Assembly: GCF_000165425.1 (NCBI RefSeq)
Contig: NW_001799033.1
Coordinates: forward strand, 252,611 to 316,610
Origin: Paramecium tetraurelia
Taxonomy: Eukaryota > Ciliophora > Oligohymenophorea > Peniculida > Parameciidae
Reading direction: 5' to 3'
DNA: 64,000 bases
Shown here: positions 52,406-63,978 of the stretch, one piece after another
Numbering within the stretch: position 1 is the stretch's first letter
How the letters are laid out: each line of letters starts with the position of its first letter
Translations under genes and position numbers: made by a program
Notes under the pieces: generated by a model
What the model was told of the DNA's origin: nothing
Database searches by the model: none
What the model saw: the letters and a program-made list of their open reading frames with translations, nothing else

Positions 52406-54110
52406 TCATATATCACTGACAACTTGCTCCTCAATTTGTTGACTTTTTTGCCATTTAAAACTTTAACTTGAAAAAAGCTTGGGACCTTTAGCCTGTTTTG
52501 ATTATTCTTTTTCGTATAATTTTTACATTATTCTTTCAATTTCTCTAGCTTATGGTCGTTATTATGGATCTTCTTTTAAACACTACTTAATTACATCCAT
52601 AAATTCTTTATCATAATTGTATTATTAAAGTTTTCCCTCTATGACTTAAGGGGAATAATATTGATTAAAATCAAGACAGATTCTTGCTCCTGGATATTAC
52701 CCTTTATTGGCTACTTCGTATATTGTTAATCCATATTGCCATATATCAACAGAATGGTCTCTTAATTTTCGTTATTCTGGAGGATTATATTCTGGTGTAT
52801 TGGTTTGATCAAAATAATCAATATCTAAGCCTTAGTTGTCTTTTTATTGAATTATGGATCTATCAAAATCAGCGATGTGAATTTGGCCGTAAAGAATATT
52901 TTGATTGGTCAAAAACAAATTCTCTGGCTTCAAATCTCTGTGTTTAATTCCTGCAAAATGCAAAAGAGCTAATCCTTTAATGAACTAATAAGCAATTGCA
53001 TAAACAATTAATTTTGTAAAATAAACAGATTGATTTTAATTCATTAATTCGAAATACTATCTCAGATTCTTACAATAATATCTCATAAATAAATAAGATT
53101 GATCCAAGATCCTTATATATTTAAAACAAGCAGCTATTTCATGATTAACTTCAAATAATTCCATTAATTAAATTTCTCTTGTGATATTGACTTTAACATC
53201 TTCAATATCTTGATCCTCTTCTCCTTAGATTTTTGTGGATTTAGCTATTATATCTTAAGTCAAAGGGAAGCTGAAAATCTTTTCAAAAACTGGTAATTTT
53301 TAGAATTTGTAAATATGAGAATTTGCTTGATAGTCAGCCAATTGTGTATAGTTGGACACTTTAAAAATGTGTTGGAAAACTTTAAAATATTAGGCATTTT
53401 CATAATCCTTAACTATTAAATTGAAGGTTGACAAAATGGATTCAGTGAAAGATTCTATTGTATTGGCTTCAAAATGAAATTGATCAATTTCTTAAATTTC
53501 ATTTAATTGAAAGTTATTCCTAACTCAATATTAATATATAGAAGTTACTAAATTGTTTTAAGTAATTCAAGGATTATGTATCAGTTGATTTCTCATAATA
53601 ATGAAACTCTTGCATATTGATAAAAACTATTCCGTCGATGAGTACTAATTGATTTAGATTTGTAATATTGAAAGGAATTTTTCTCTTCGCCATTTCTAAA
53701 AGGGCTAAAGTTTATATATATATAACAGATTTACTTATGCTTAGTTAAACCATGATAGAAACCTTCGTATTCTTATCCAAATGTTTAATTGATTCAACAC
53801 TTAACTAGTAATTTTATAAAAATGGATAGACTATAATGAATTAATCATCCTCATGATAAAAGTCTTCTTTATTTATAATATTTAGTATTTTTATTTATTT
53901 CACTAAGTAAAACATATCGATGATATCCCTTTATTATTTATTAAAAGGGTAGTAGGCAGCGATATATTTTTATTTAGACTCCTGATCATTTTTCTTGACA
54001 ACAATCTAATATTTGTTATAAGGTTTATCTTGTTTGGAGAAGTCATTAAATTCTTGGAGGATATCATAATCAGCACCGAAACTGATTATTTTTATTGATT
54101 AAAACAACAT
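52406..54110 (-). CDS. tandem pseudokinase-kinase with DFD motif (paralogue of 41491-43818)
   Basis: 559 residues with a single 25 nt intron (53524-53548), giving exactly 560 codons. The N-terminal ~190 residues form a kinase-like unit lacking a catalytic HRD ([43 protein letters not shown]), which lines up with the first unit of the other paralogue. The second unit has [27 protein letters not shown] (DFD again), NTPEYNPPE and [20 protein letters not shown]. It lacks the long Gln/Asn tail; instead it ends in a short basic Gln-rich segment. The conserved Lys of the second N-lobe is not obvious. Function unknown; the shared DFD suggests a distinct ciliate kinase subfamily. Confidence 0.8.
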
Positions 54111-54580
54111 TGAATTTATATTTATAAATCATTTTTGATATGAGAAATTGCAAATAAATAGTAATTATAATCTAATTATGGAGAAATCAAATTTGGTAAA
54201 AATATTATCACTTGCATTTAACACTATATATATTAGATATATTAGTAACATAAAATATATATTTTACTAAGCAAGATACATGTAACCAAAAGAAATTCTA
54301 TCTGGCTAAATTATTGATCATAGGAAATTATTTAAAGAACTATTGTTGACATGTAATAAATAAAAATCTCAATGAATTCCTATTACTTGATTATTTAATA
54401 AAGTATCTCTATTGAAAAAGGATAAAGAAAATTTTAGTATTAAGATATTAATGATAAACTATGATATATTTCGAGTAGTCTTTATCTTTATTATATCATA
54501 AGGTTATTAAGTATTATCTAATGAAAATAGATTATTATTATATCATTAAAAACATAATTGTAAATCCTTACTATGATTCG
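54111..54580. other. intergenic, AT-rich
   Basis: About 470 bases. A 60-odd-codon open frame on the plus strand starts at an ATG near 54179 (MEKSNLVKILSLAFN) and ends near 54375; without homology or context I do not call it a gene. Confidence 0.4.
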
Positions 54581-55181
54581 TCATAAATCCTCTGAAACAA
54601 CCTCAACACTGCAACTTGACAATATGACTTTAGCCTTTGGTTTTCCACTTTATTATCCTTTAGATTCAATCTTTTTTACTAATTCCATATTTTCTATGAC
54701 TCTGCCAAAAACTACATGTTTTCCATTTAACTAAAAACCCATAATATATATTTAATACCCAATTAGTATCAGCAGTTGTAATAAAGAATTGACTTCCATT
54801 GGTATTTGGCCCTGCATTGGCCATTGAAATGCATCCAACTTCATGATTTAAGTCTAAATTTTCATCATCAAATATTTTTCCATAAATTGATTCTCCTCCA
54901 GTACCATTTCCTTTAGTGAAATCACCTCCCTAAATCATGAAGTAAGGAATAATTCTATGGAATGGTGAACCCACATAGCTTTTTCCTGCCTATTCGCCAG
55001 TACATAAAGCTCTGAAATTTTCGACTGTCCTAGGTACAACATTCCCGAACAAACCGAGAGTGATTTCTCCTTACTTCCTGTTATCAATAGTAACACCTAT
55101 CTTCACTTTGTGTGTTATTGTTTGCTTAGATAATTGAGATAGAACGCCAAAAGATAATAAACAAAGAATAATAATTTTCAT
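54581..55181 (-). CDS. secretory-pathway cyclophilin (peptidyl-prolyl cis-trans isomerase)
   Basis: 190 residues after a 28 nt intron (54731-54758); exactly 191 codons. A signal peptide ([15 protein letters not shown]) precedes a complete cyclophilin fold. Active-site and core motifs are all present: [31 protein letters not shown] (catalytic Arg, Phe and Gln), [24 protein letters not shown] and [11 protein letters not shown] (His). In place of the cyclosporin-contacting Trp seen in many cyclophilins, the NW just before the intron is at a different point, so drug binding was not judged. The arrangement resembles cyclophilin B, which folds proteins in the ER. There is no ER-retention tetrapeptide at the end (SEDL), although it is loosely KDEL-like. 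Confidence 0.95.
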
Positions 55182-55236
55182 AATTATTTGTATTTATAAT
55201 ATCAATAGATTTCATTTAAATTCCCCCTAAGAACAA

Positions 55237-56505
55237 TCATATATCATTATCAATTATTTTTTATTTAGCAATAAAAGCTTGAAAACTATTATATATTGCC
55301 AGAGGTATTAGTGTAACCGCATAAATCATAACAAATAGAATAATAATAAAGGGTAAGTTAACAATTAGCAAAATAATCTTGAGAGGATCTTGACTTTCGC
55401 AGATTGGGTCAATCTTATTTACAAAATAATCAAGTATTTGAGGTATCTAAATAAAGATCATGGAATAAACTGAATATAAGACCAAAATTAAAGTTGCGAA
55501 TAGAAATTAAATGATTATCTTAAATTTTGGGATTTACTTTTATTTCTTTCTCAATTCTCTGTATTTGTTCACACAATTGTCACATTTGCGTTTTGAGAAT
55601 AATGTGATTTTGGTTTCAGCTTTGCAGTCATAGCAAAATAGTCTTTTGCAAACATAGCATTCATATATATTAGATTTCCATTCTCTATATAAATATTTAA
55701 TATAATACTTAAATTTCTTGGAAGGCTCATTGATATAACAGAAATGTGGTTAGCAGATACTATTACAACAATAGCATCGAAAACATTTGTGTTCTTCTAA
55801 ATAGTTCTTTAGCAAAATCTCATTGCTGCATTCAAGTCCAGGATGAACTGTTCTACATTTAAAACAGAATTGAATGTGACACAATTAGCATTTGCATTAA
55901 TTTAAAGAGATGATCTCCACATTTCCTTAAATATAACTAGGCCAAACGGACCAAAATCCAGAGCATCTCTATCCAATGCAATGAATTTATTTGGTTATTG
56001 GTATCCATTTTATCAATTAAGGAGGTTCAAGATATAAAAACATGAGTTGATAATTAATATTTACATTACAATCATATTGGAGGCATTTTACTGTAATATC
56101 AAAATTATTTTAAATGTAGGATGATATACAAGTTTCACAAAAAAAGTGATTCTGATTGCACACTTTGATCAGCATTCTAGTTTGATAGCATATTTAGCAT
56201 TGAGAAAAAGAAAAATCAAATTAAGATGTAGGAGTCATTGTCAATTTACAATAATAATTATGAATAGGACTTTGAAACAGTTTGTATTAGGTAGATAAGC
56301 CATATTTAACTTTTAAAAGAGAGATTTAATCTAAGCAATTAAAGCATACATATAGAGAGTTAACTTTTTTAAATTTAGAACTGATTATCTTTTGACAGCA
56401 ATGACATTCAATCTAATTCTGATTTTTCTTTATTTTTTATTCAATCATAATCTGAGATTCATCTACCTTTGTTGAGAATTATTAAGGTTCCTAGTGAGGA
56501 TTCAT
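55237..56505 (-). CDS. membrane-bound RING-between-RING (RBR)-type protein, putative E3 ubiquitin ligase
   Basis: 422 residues, one exon. After a ~100-residue N-terminus with an extra CHCC pair, a RING1-like unit appears (CQICYQTRMLIKVC, HFFCETC), then an IBR with full Cys/His spacing (HCIGQRC ... CKCQLCHIQFCFKC, TVHPGLEC). A third Cys-rich unit follows (HKCFRCYCC ... YECYVCKRLFCYDC). Two long hydrophobic helices near the C-terminus (FLFATLILVLYSVYSMIFI and IILLIVNLPFIIILFVMIYA) anchor it. Order RING1-IBR-third unit plus C-terminal anchor resembles RNF144/RNF19-type ligases. I cannot point to a convincing catalytic Cys of the Rcat type, so ligase activity is inference. It ends 55 bp before the cyclophilin start. 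Confidence 0.75.
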
Positions 56506-56646
56506 ATATATAAATTAATATTATTAATTAATCTTAGGAAAAGATGTAAAATATAAGCTCAAAACTGTTTTGATCCAATAAAAGGATCGGATATATTTTA
56601 ACGATATTGTTTTATAGATGGGATCTTATTAAAAAATAAATGGAAG

Positions 56647-57520
56647 ATGGAAAATTCAGAAATTTATGTTGATGATCTTAGAATACCTAAACCCTTAATA
56701 ACACCAATTATTATTATATATTCAGTTAAACTTATTAAGAAACAGAAATCTTGGAAAGGTTCTAGAAAATTTTAGAAGTAATCGAAAAACTAAAACAGTA
56801 AGATAGAGCAATATTCTTATATTAAAAAATGCGGTTTGCGAGTTTAGAATTTAGATAGATACTTGAAATGAGAAAATTGATAATTATATTTCAATGTATC
56901 AAGTTAGATTTTTCAATTAAGAGTGTTATAAGAAAGAAAATAGTTTGCTATATGAAATAGTAAGTAAAAGCTATTCCGATATTGGTTGAGTAAACAAAGT
57001 AACAGTAGGAAGGAAAAACCTATTTATAATAATTTAAAATGCCTGAACTTTCCGAAACTCAAGTAGAACATATGCATATCTAAGTGAGAACAAATAGGAA
57101 TTAGGATTATCGGTGTTCATATTCAAATCTATAACAGTTAGTTGGAAATGGTAAATAGACATATAATTTATATTGTAATAAAATGAATATTGAATGAATT
57201 TAAATATAAAATATATACCAGGCTCGACAATTTATCAAGATGATTTAAGGGTGAGATAATTTAGATAGTCACATTAAACAAAATCTTAATGCTGTTCGCA
57301 TCCGCCAAGTAACCGTTCAAATTTTGAACTTCCGAAATGTCACAATATCGAAATAGATTTCTCTAAGTTTATTTAGCTAAAGAATTTGAGGCCGTCATTA
57401 TAAATAAAATAATAGAAAAAAGAATAATAATAGAAATAACTTAGATTACCTTTGTTATTGAAGTAGGACAAGCCAACTCTTGCGAAAAGGAGAAGGAGTC
57501 TTAATTTATTTGTTATATGA
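56647..57520 (+). CDS. coiled-coil hypothetical protein, multi-exon, introns not resolved
   Basis: Several consecutive frames read as protein and are only consistent if joined by introns. A start at 56647 gives MENSEIYVDDLRIPKPLITP. A helical stretch follows (ETEILERFQKILEVIEKLKQ), then a Gln-rich linker (EGKTYLQQFKMPELSETQVE), and a basic C-terminal part (DDLRVRQFRQSHQTKSQCC, LRPSLQIKQQKKEQQQ, KPTLAKRRRSLNLF). A 31 nt intron near 56965-56995 and at least one near 57140-57230 are likely; two others are needed. No known domain is recognised. The gene converges with the small gene at 57604. Coding nature is fairly likely; exact structure is not. Confidence 0.45.
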
Positions 57521-57603
57521 TGAGAACGATTGAAAAAATGATTATAATACAAATTTTAGTTATTATTTTTCTTTCGTTTTTTAAATTTTGCTGAGTGAGG
57601 ATT

Positions 57604-57848
57604 TCATTCATAGTCTCTTAGTTTTTCAATCAAATAATCTATGACTAAAACTTATTTATCGAATTTCTGAGTAGATGATTTTCTTGAGCTTTATGAATCT
57701 GATTCTAAGTCATTTAAATTGAATTCCTCAAGACTATCTAAAGAGGGACTTGGCAGAGGTCTAGAATAATATTTAATAAATACCTTGTTTTTAATGGTGA
57801 AGAAGGAGTAAAGCTTGTTTTGAATTGAAAAAGGTTTTAATTATCCAT
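57604..57848 (-). CDS. 73-residue Ser-rich hypothetical protein
   Basis: Two exons joined across a 23 nt intron (57761-57783) give exactly 74 codons. The protein is Ser/Pro-rich in the middle (TSFTPSSPLKTRPLPSPSLD) and ends in a short amphipathic helix (VLVIDYLIEKLRDYE). No signal peptide, membrane segment or known domain. Serine-proline pairs could be phosphorylation sites. Real splicing and good frame suggest a genuine small gene. Confidence 0.55.
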
Positions 57849-58064
57849 AAAGATGACTAACTATTAAAAATATATATTTATTTAATTTCAAATTGAAAAT
57901 CACTAATTAAAATTTGTAATTTAATAGAATTCTACAAAATTAATTTGAAAAGATTATAATTCTAGGATATAACTTTATCATATCAATATGTAGCCAATAG
58001 AAATTGATGTATTAGAAATTGAAAAAAGAACCATTTATTTTTGATTTCGATGATATTATAATAA

Positions 58065-60487
58065 TCATAATAATTTATGACTTAATGTAGGCATGGACAA
58101 CTCCGTTATTGGAGGTGTGATTGTAAAAGTAACTAATCTTTCACCTTATGGAGGTATAAAACTCTTGAAATAATAACCTCTTTCCGGTTTGGTCAATTTA
58201 CAACCTCCCTTGTTCACTAAGTTTGTTTCAAAGTTCACTTATTGATTGGATTCATTCTTATAATAGATGTAACCAATTCTAAAAATAGTAAACAATAAAT
58301 AACCCTAGATTTCCATTATTGTCCATCTTCATAGTGATTCCTGGCAATACTTCTTCCACCTTATTGTTGGATCTGACTTGATGCATCATTGTCTAAGAAA
58401 CAAGATTTGGATCCCTGGGAACTTCCTTCAATTACACATATTGTTCTCCATAAGTGCTCAACACAACTGAATGTTCATTCCAAGATGGTACATGCCATTT
58501 GATTTTGATGTATAAAATGTATTTACCAGGAGTGAAATTCTCTCCTACTCTGCCAACATGTGTTTCAATGTCCTTATAGAATTTTCCCTCTAAGTATTCA
58601 TATCCATTTTGTAATTCCTTTGCTAATAAGAGTCTAACATAAGAGTATTCATATTTCAATTCAGGTTGAGATCTATATTATCTTGTAGATTCTTAATGAA
58701 TGGCAAAGAAGTATTCTCCTTCTTTTTTAATTTCGAATTCGAAATACACTCCCTTGTTCCTTCTAACGTTGAATCTCATAGAGTTATAAATGTAATCAGT
58801 TTTGAAATATCCACAGAACACTGAAAAGAAGTATTTGGTATAATCATCTAATGACATAAAAAAGATTCCGTCATTTTCCTTTCCAGTATTTCCAGCCTAC
58901 TCTCTTAATTCAGGGGTCCACAAATCTGATTCGTCACTCCAATCACCCTTCCATTCTTTACGTGCCCATGGATTTCTTATCTTAAGTAAATGAACTTATC
59001 CTCTTTAAGGATGATTTACAGTCTTAACATTTAAGATAGAGTATGCATGTCCTGGTTCTAATCCAATAGCAGAGTAGTCAGCATTTTTACTATAAGTACC
59101 AGTCACCATAACACACTTTTGTTTAACGCAAGTAATGAAATTTTCTTTGAAATTTGGCTTGTTTGTTAATAAAAGCCAAACTGGACCTCCTGTAATTGTT
59201 TTGATAACTTCTCTGGGATCTCCAGCATCAATATTAGTATAGGACCCATTTACTTTTGCCCATGATTTCTCTAACAATGACACCCAAATCTCTTTATCAG
59301 CATTTTTGGTAAAGGCAATTTTGCCATTTTTTACTGGTATATTATCATCTATAGGGATAACTTTCCACTCTCCATTAATGCACATCTTAACACCATAAAC
59401 ACCAAATTTGTTTGCTCTCTAAATAGGGAATAGGTCTTTAATTTGATCAGGCCTAAATAATTAAGTGAAAATATATACCATTTGCATGCTATGGAACTCA
59501 AAGTTGACATAAAATAGCAATCACCTAGATCACCTTGGCAAATATCTCTATGAGATATCCATTTATTTAAGCCAACACCACTTTTATCATGTTGGGTATC
59601 TATTGAAAAAACCTTTTGTTCTCCTTAAAAGAGTTCTTATAAACGTTTCCAATTATTGGCACTGAATTTTGGTCCCAAACTTGTTACATTTGGGGGGAAA
59701 TCAGGATCTGTAAATATCTCTTATGTTTATTAGCATCTTTTTTAAAGATCAGCCAATTCCTTTACTCCTGGAATCTTAAAGTCAACTCCCATAAAATCTT
59801 TAAATCTTTCATCTTCTTCCCTAGTCAATTCTAAACTAATTGTTTATTATGGTTTGGGAATAGTCAATAGATTTGATGTTTCTAGAATCAATTAATATTC
59901 ATACTTGATGGGGCTTCCAAAATGATTTATGGATCACCTTGAGTATTTTCAAAAACAATCTCCTACCATTTTTCAAACAGACTGACAATTGCACTTTCAC
60001 TTAATGGATTATCAGGAAATTCCTCTCTGAGCTTTTTGAATTGTGCATCTGTTATTGCCACGTAAAAGAATTCTAATAAATTTCTAAATTCAGGGTCTTA
60101 TAGTTCTTTATCCTTATTTTTGTCATAGAAATTATACAATCTCTATATGGGCACCTTCTTTTCTCTCACTCCTCTAATGATATTCTTTAACAATGGTAAA
60201 GAATCATAAGAATTTTATGATCCTCCTCTCAATGTAAATTCTTCATCATCCACTATTTATTGATAAATATCCTCTGTTATTCCTGCAGGGCTTTTGAATT
60301 TGGTAATCACCTTCAGATAAAAGTACTTTATGTCTTCATTAGAGATATTTGGATCGAAAACTTACACTAGCTATCTTATCTATTCTAAATTCAAAGCCTA
60401 GGTCTTAAATTCATGCAACAATTCCCTTGGGCTTCTTAGCATAATAAATTAAGATAGAGCTTCTTGAATTAACGAATCTGAGCTCAT
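58065..60487 (-). CDS. calpain family cysteine protease
   Basis: 782 residues after introns of 23, 26 and 25 nt; exactly 783 codons. The papain-like calpain core is complete. Pre-domain: IFTDPDFPPNVTSLG. Active-site Cys: QGDLGDCYFMSTLSS (about residue 311). A conserved ligand region: EIWVSLLEKSWAKVNGSYTN. Active-site His: EPGHAYSILNV (about residue 460). Active-site Asn: RNPWARKEWKGDWSD. C2-like beta-sandwich modules follow (for example GKYILYIKIKWHVPSW, GERLVTFTIT). Upstream of the core lies a ~280-residue helical region with one EF-hand-like loop (DKNKDKELQDPE); in classical calpains the EF-hands are C-terminal. Function: Ca2+-regulated limited proteolysis in the cytosol; substrates unknown. 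Confidence 0.93.
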
Positions 60488-60718
60488 TTTAGATATTTTA
60501 TTAAATAATTAGTAACTTAACATTAATTGGATATGAATTCCATTATTATTTTATGAAATAACTTAAATAAACAATCAAACTATATATACAATATATATCC
60601 TAATAAATTTTATATCAAAATTTGATATCCGAAAATACATACTTAACATAATTCGAAAAGTTAATTTATTTAAAACAACTCTTAAAAAGTAATAAATTTA
60701 TAGAATACGCTAATCATA

Positions 60719-62259
60719 TCAAAATAATCCCTAATCCCTTTTTTCATTTAATAATCTAATTTTTGTGTTGGAGAAGTAATACTTTTCACATTGTTTGGCA
60801 GAAAAGTGAATTTAATTAACCTAATTTTCTTCTTCATCCATTAATTCAGCTTCATCTTCATCATTAAAAACAATGCTGTCCTTAACAACCTATAAGTTCT
60901 CATTATATATAGAATCATCGCTATCTTCAAACTAACCGTCTTTCATTTTTGATTTATTCCACAATGGTGATGTACATTTTATGCTCAGAAACTTCTGATG
61001 TTTTTTATGTCCACATAAATTAGTCTACGTTGAAAGTATTAAATTATTTGTTAAACTTGGAGGTAATTTGAACCATTCATGCCTTAAAGCCTCTTAAGCT
61101 GTGGGTCTCCTCTCAGGATTCTCATTCAATAAACTAAAGACAAATTACTTTGCCTTCTCAGTAATATTGATTTATTTTAATTACAATTAATTTACCTTTG
61201 CTTATAAATTATTTTAATAAATTTCTTATGTTGAATTGCCTGCAAATGGTAAAGTACCTGTAAATAAAGTATATAAAATAACTCCTATTGAATAAATATC
61301 AATCTTTTAATTGTAAGGCTAATTTCTTAAGACTTCCGGTGCTATATATCCTATTGTACCACATTTTTCCAAATATTAAACTTCATTTTTATAATATTCA
61401 GCCAATCCAAAATCAGCAATTGCAAAATCTGTATAATTATTTGAATCTTTTAAAATTAAATTTTCTGGTTTCAAATCTCTATGCATGATTCCTGTTTAAT
61501 GAACATAGCCTATGATTTTTAATAAATTTGATGCAAAATCCATGACAAATTATTCGTTATATTTGTATGTTGGTGATCGTATTTAATCCAACAATTCACC
61601 ACCATTTAAACATTCTAATATGATGTAGATCTTCTTTTTATTTTCAAATACTTCAAATAGTCTTGTAATACCATCATGATCCAATTACCTTAGAATTGAT
61701 ATTTCCTTAAGCAAATGAGACTAAAATGATATACTTATAATACCAAGGAAGATTCCGAAAATTTATTTTTTTCAAATTACTTAGTTGCGAATGTCTATCC
61801 TGTTTTTATATTTAAAATTCTAAAAACCTTTGCTTATGATCCTCTACCAAGTAATTCACATTTTTTAAATTATTTTTTGAAATTTCTTTAAATAGCATAA
61901 TGCTTTAAATGTTCAAACCACTTCAACAAGGATTCTATTTTACCCTAAATTAGAATCTTTTTTCCTTGTTTTTACATTAAAATGAAAGAATCATGTAATT
62001 AGTTTGCTTTAGATTCATCATAACTTATCTAACAATTTTCAAAATTAATAAATTTATTCTTCTTTATAAGATATTGGTTGAACAAATAATAATGCTTTTT
62101 GATTCGAAATTCATCCTACTTGTTTGAAAATTTTAAATGCTCGTCGCTTTTTGTTATTTTTGCACTTTTGTTGGTAAGATAGATTCTAAATTCCTTTGTG
62201 ATTAATTAGGGTTCAAATTTTTCATCTTGATTCCTACCATTATCATTGATTTATAACAT
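60719..62259 (-). CDS. CAMK-like Ser/Thr kinase with PH-like N-terminus (3)
   Basis: 505 residues with one 23 nt intron; exactly 506 codons. The N-terminal ~145 residues match the PH-like segment of the gene upstream (EFRIKKHYYLFNQYLIKKNK; closing helix LLKWFEHLKHYAI). The kinase domain has LLGRGSQAKVFR (the glycine loop keeps GRG but has Gln for the third Gly), [43 protein letters not shown] and YSIGVILYTLFTGTLPF. The C-terminal tail is acidic near the end (SIVFNDEDEAELMDEEE). An AKV rather than GKV in the loop is shared with its tandem partner. Substrate unknown. Confidence 0.88.
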
Positions 62260-62398
62260 AGAAAATTTTAAATAGTAAATTTATTAAAAATTTACTAACC
62301 AAAAATATAATGACCATTAAACTATTATTTATTTAATGGAAAGAAACCTTAAATATTAGTTACAACATAATTCTAAGATAATATTATCAATTTTCTTA

Positions 62399-63978
62399 TC
62401 ATTTTCTTCCTCCCTTGATACTTAAGTGATAAATTTGTAGTAGACTGGCTGGAGATTTAGTATATTTATAGAAATCATCATCGTTCATTTCCTCAAAGTT
62501 CTCTTCTATGCTTCCTTATCTCAATTTATATTTATAATCTACTTAGGTTTCCTCCTCTTGTACTTAATCTTGAATGTCGTCGAGAATGCTTATACATTCT
62601 GAAGCATTCTTGGATTTAGAACTGTCAGAGAGAGTAATCTTAGAGCAAAGGTTGTTCCATAAGGGAGATTACGAAATAATGATATTTTGCAATTCAGGTC
62701 TTTTTTTGATGTTTAAGAGTGGTATATTCTTTAATGAAAGTGAAAAATATTGTAAAGTTTCCATTTTAGGTAAATAAAACCAATCATGTTAAAGAGCCTA
62801 ATAAGCAGTAGGTCTTTGATTTTGATTCTATTCTAAAAGACAAGTCACAAAATCATATGCATGAGTACTGATTTTGGCCATCTTTAATTATTCAAAGTCA
62901 ATATTGCATTACAAATTGCTCTTAATGACTTCATTGGTATCCTTACCACCAAAGGGACTAGAATCAGTGAGCAACATAAACATAATCACTCCTACAGAGA
63001 ATACATCAACTTTGTAATCATAGATTTCATTTCTCAATATTTCCGGAGCTATATATCCTATAGTTCCACACCTTGAGAAGATATATTCACCTCTAATGTT
63101 ATACTCATCTGATAATCCAAAGTCAGCGATCACAAGATCTGTGATATTGGCTTAGGATCTTAATAATAAATTTTAAGGCTTGATATCTCTGTGTAATATT
63201 TTATTTTGATGAATATAATCCAAGGCTTATAATAAATTTTTTATTAATTCTTGCACAACGGATTCACTATACACCTCTGCAGAACTAATTGCTTATAATA
63301 ACTCTCCTCCTGGCAAATAGTCTAGTATTAAATAGAGATGTTTGGCATTTTCGTAAACTTCGTTTAATTTTATGACATTTTTATGTTATAATTATCTCAG
63401 TATCTAAATTTCTTTAAAGAGACCTAGCTTTGAATATCAATCATTCATTACTTTGTTACTGATATTATTCTTTTTAAACACCTTAACCGCATAGACTTGG
63501 TTGTCTCTCTTACTAAAAATTTTGTACACTTTTGCATGGGCTCCTTTCCCAGTTAATTTAATAAAATCGTAATTCATTCGAAAATCATTTTAGATCGTAT
63601 ATATCTTAATATAACCATACCATTCATCAATAATGTCCTTACTTCCATATAATAACAATGTCTCGTAATTTGTACTCAATTCTAATCCATAATACTAAAT
63701 TCATATGATTTTAATACATGTTCCCTCATTGTTTTTTTGAGAATTAGGTTTTCTAAATTTATGTGTTTATTTTTTGATATTAGATACTAATTCTGTAAAT
63801 GATAATGAGGTTTCTAGATTAATTCATCCTATCCATTGATGGAATAAATTTTATTTTGATGATGATCTTAATTTAATGATCGTACAATTTGAAGTACTTG
63901 ATGTGCATTCTCTCTTTTCCATAATGCATCATTCCTATTTTGAATCTCATAGAAGTAAGAGTTATTACTTTAATTCAT
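62399..63978 (-). CDS. CAMK-like Ser/Thr kinase with PH-like N-terminus (4)
   Basis: 510 residues; two introns (23 nt near 63685 and 24 nt near 63440) give exactly 511 codons. The 24 nt intron is a multiple of three but contains an in-frame TGA. The PH-like N-terminus (ELIQKPHYHLQNQYLISKNK ... LLLYGSKDIIDEWYGYIK) matches the gene at 60719. The kinase domain follows: LTGKGAHAKVYK, YAVKVFKK, YIHQNKILHRDIKPQN (Gln, not Glu, before Asn), IADFGLSDEY, CGTIGYIAPEIL, FSVGVIMFMLLTDSSPF. The tail is Ser-rich and acidic. I placed the start at 63978, the only ATG giving an uninterrupted PH-like segment; it is 23 bases from the window end, so an upstream exon cannot be excluded. Confidence 0.87.

Noticed and set aside
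53693-53700. Start of the second dual kinase at the ATG at 53693
   Set aside because: The frame stays open upstream to 54110 and the extra ~139 residues align with the N-terminal unit of the paralogue at 41491.
63920-63922. Start of the last kinase at the ATG near 63922 with a 19 nt intron
   Set aside because: The ATG at 63978 gives the same PH-like segment without needing that unusually short intron.
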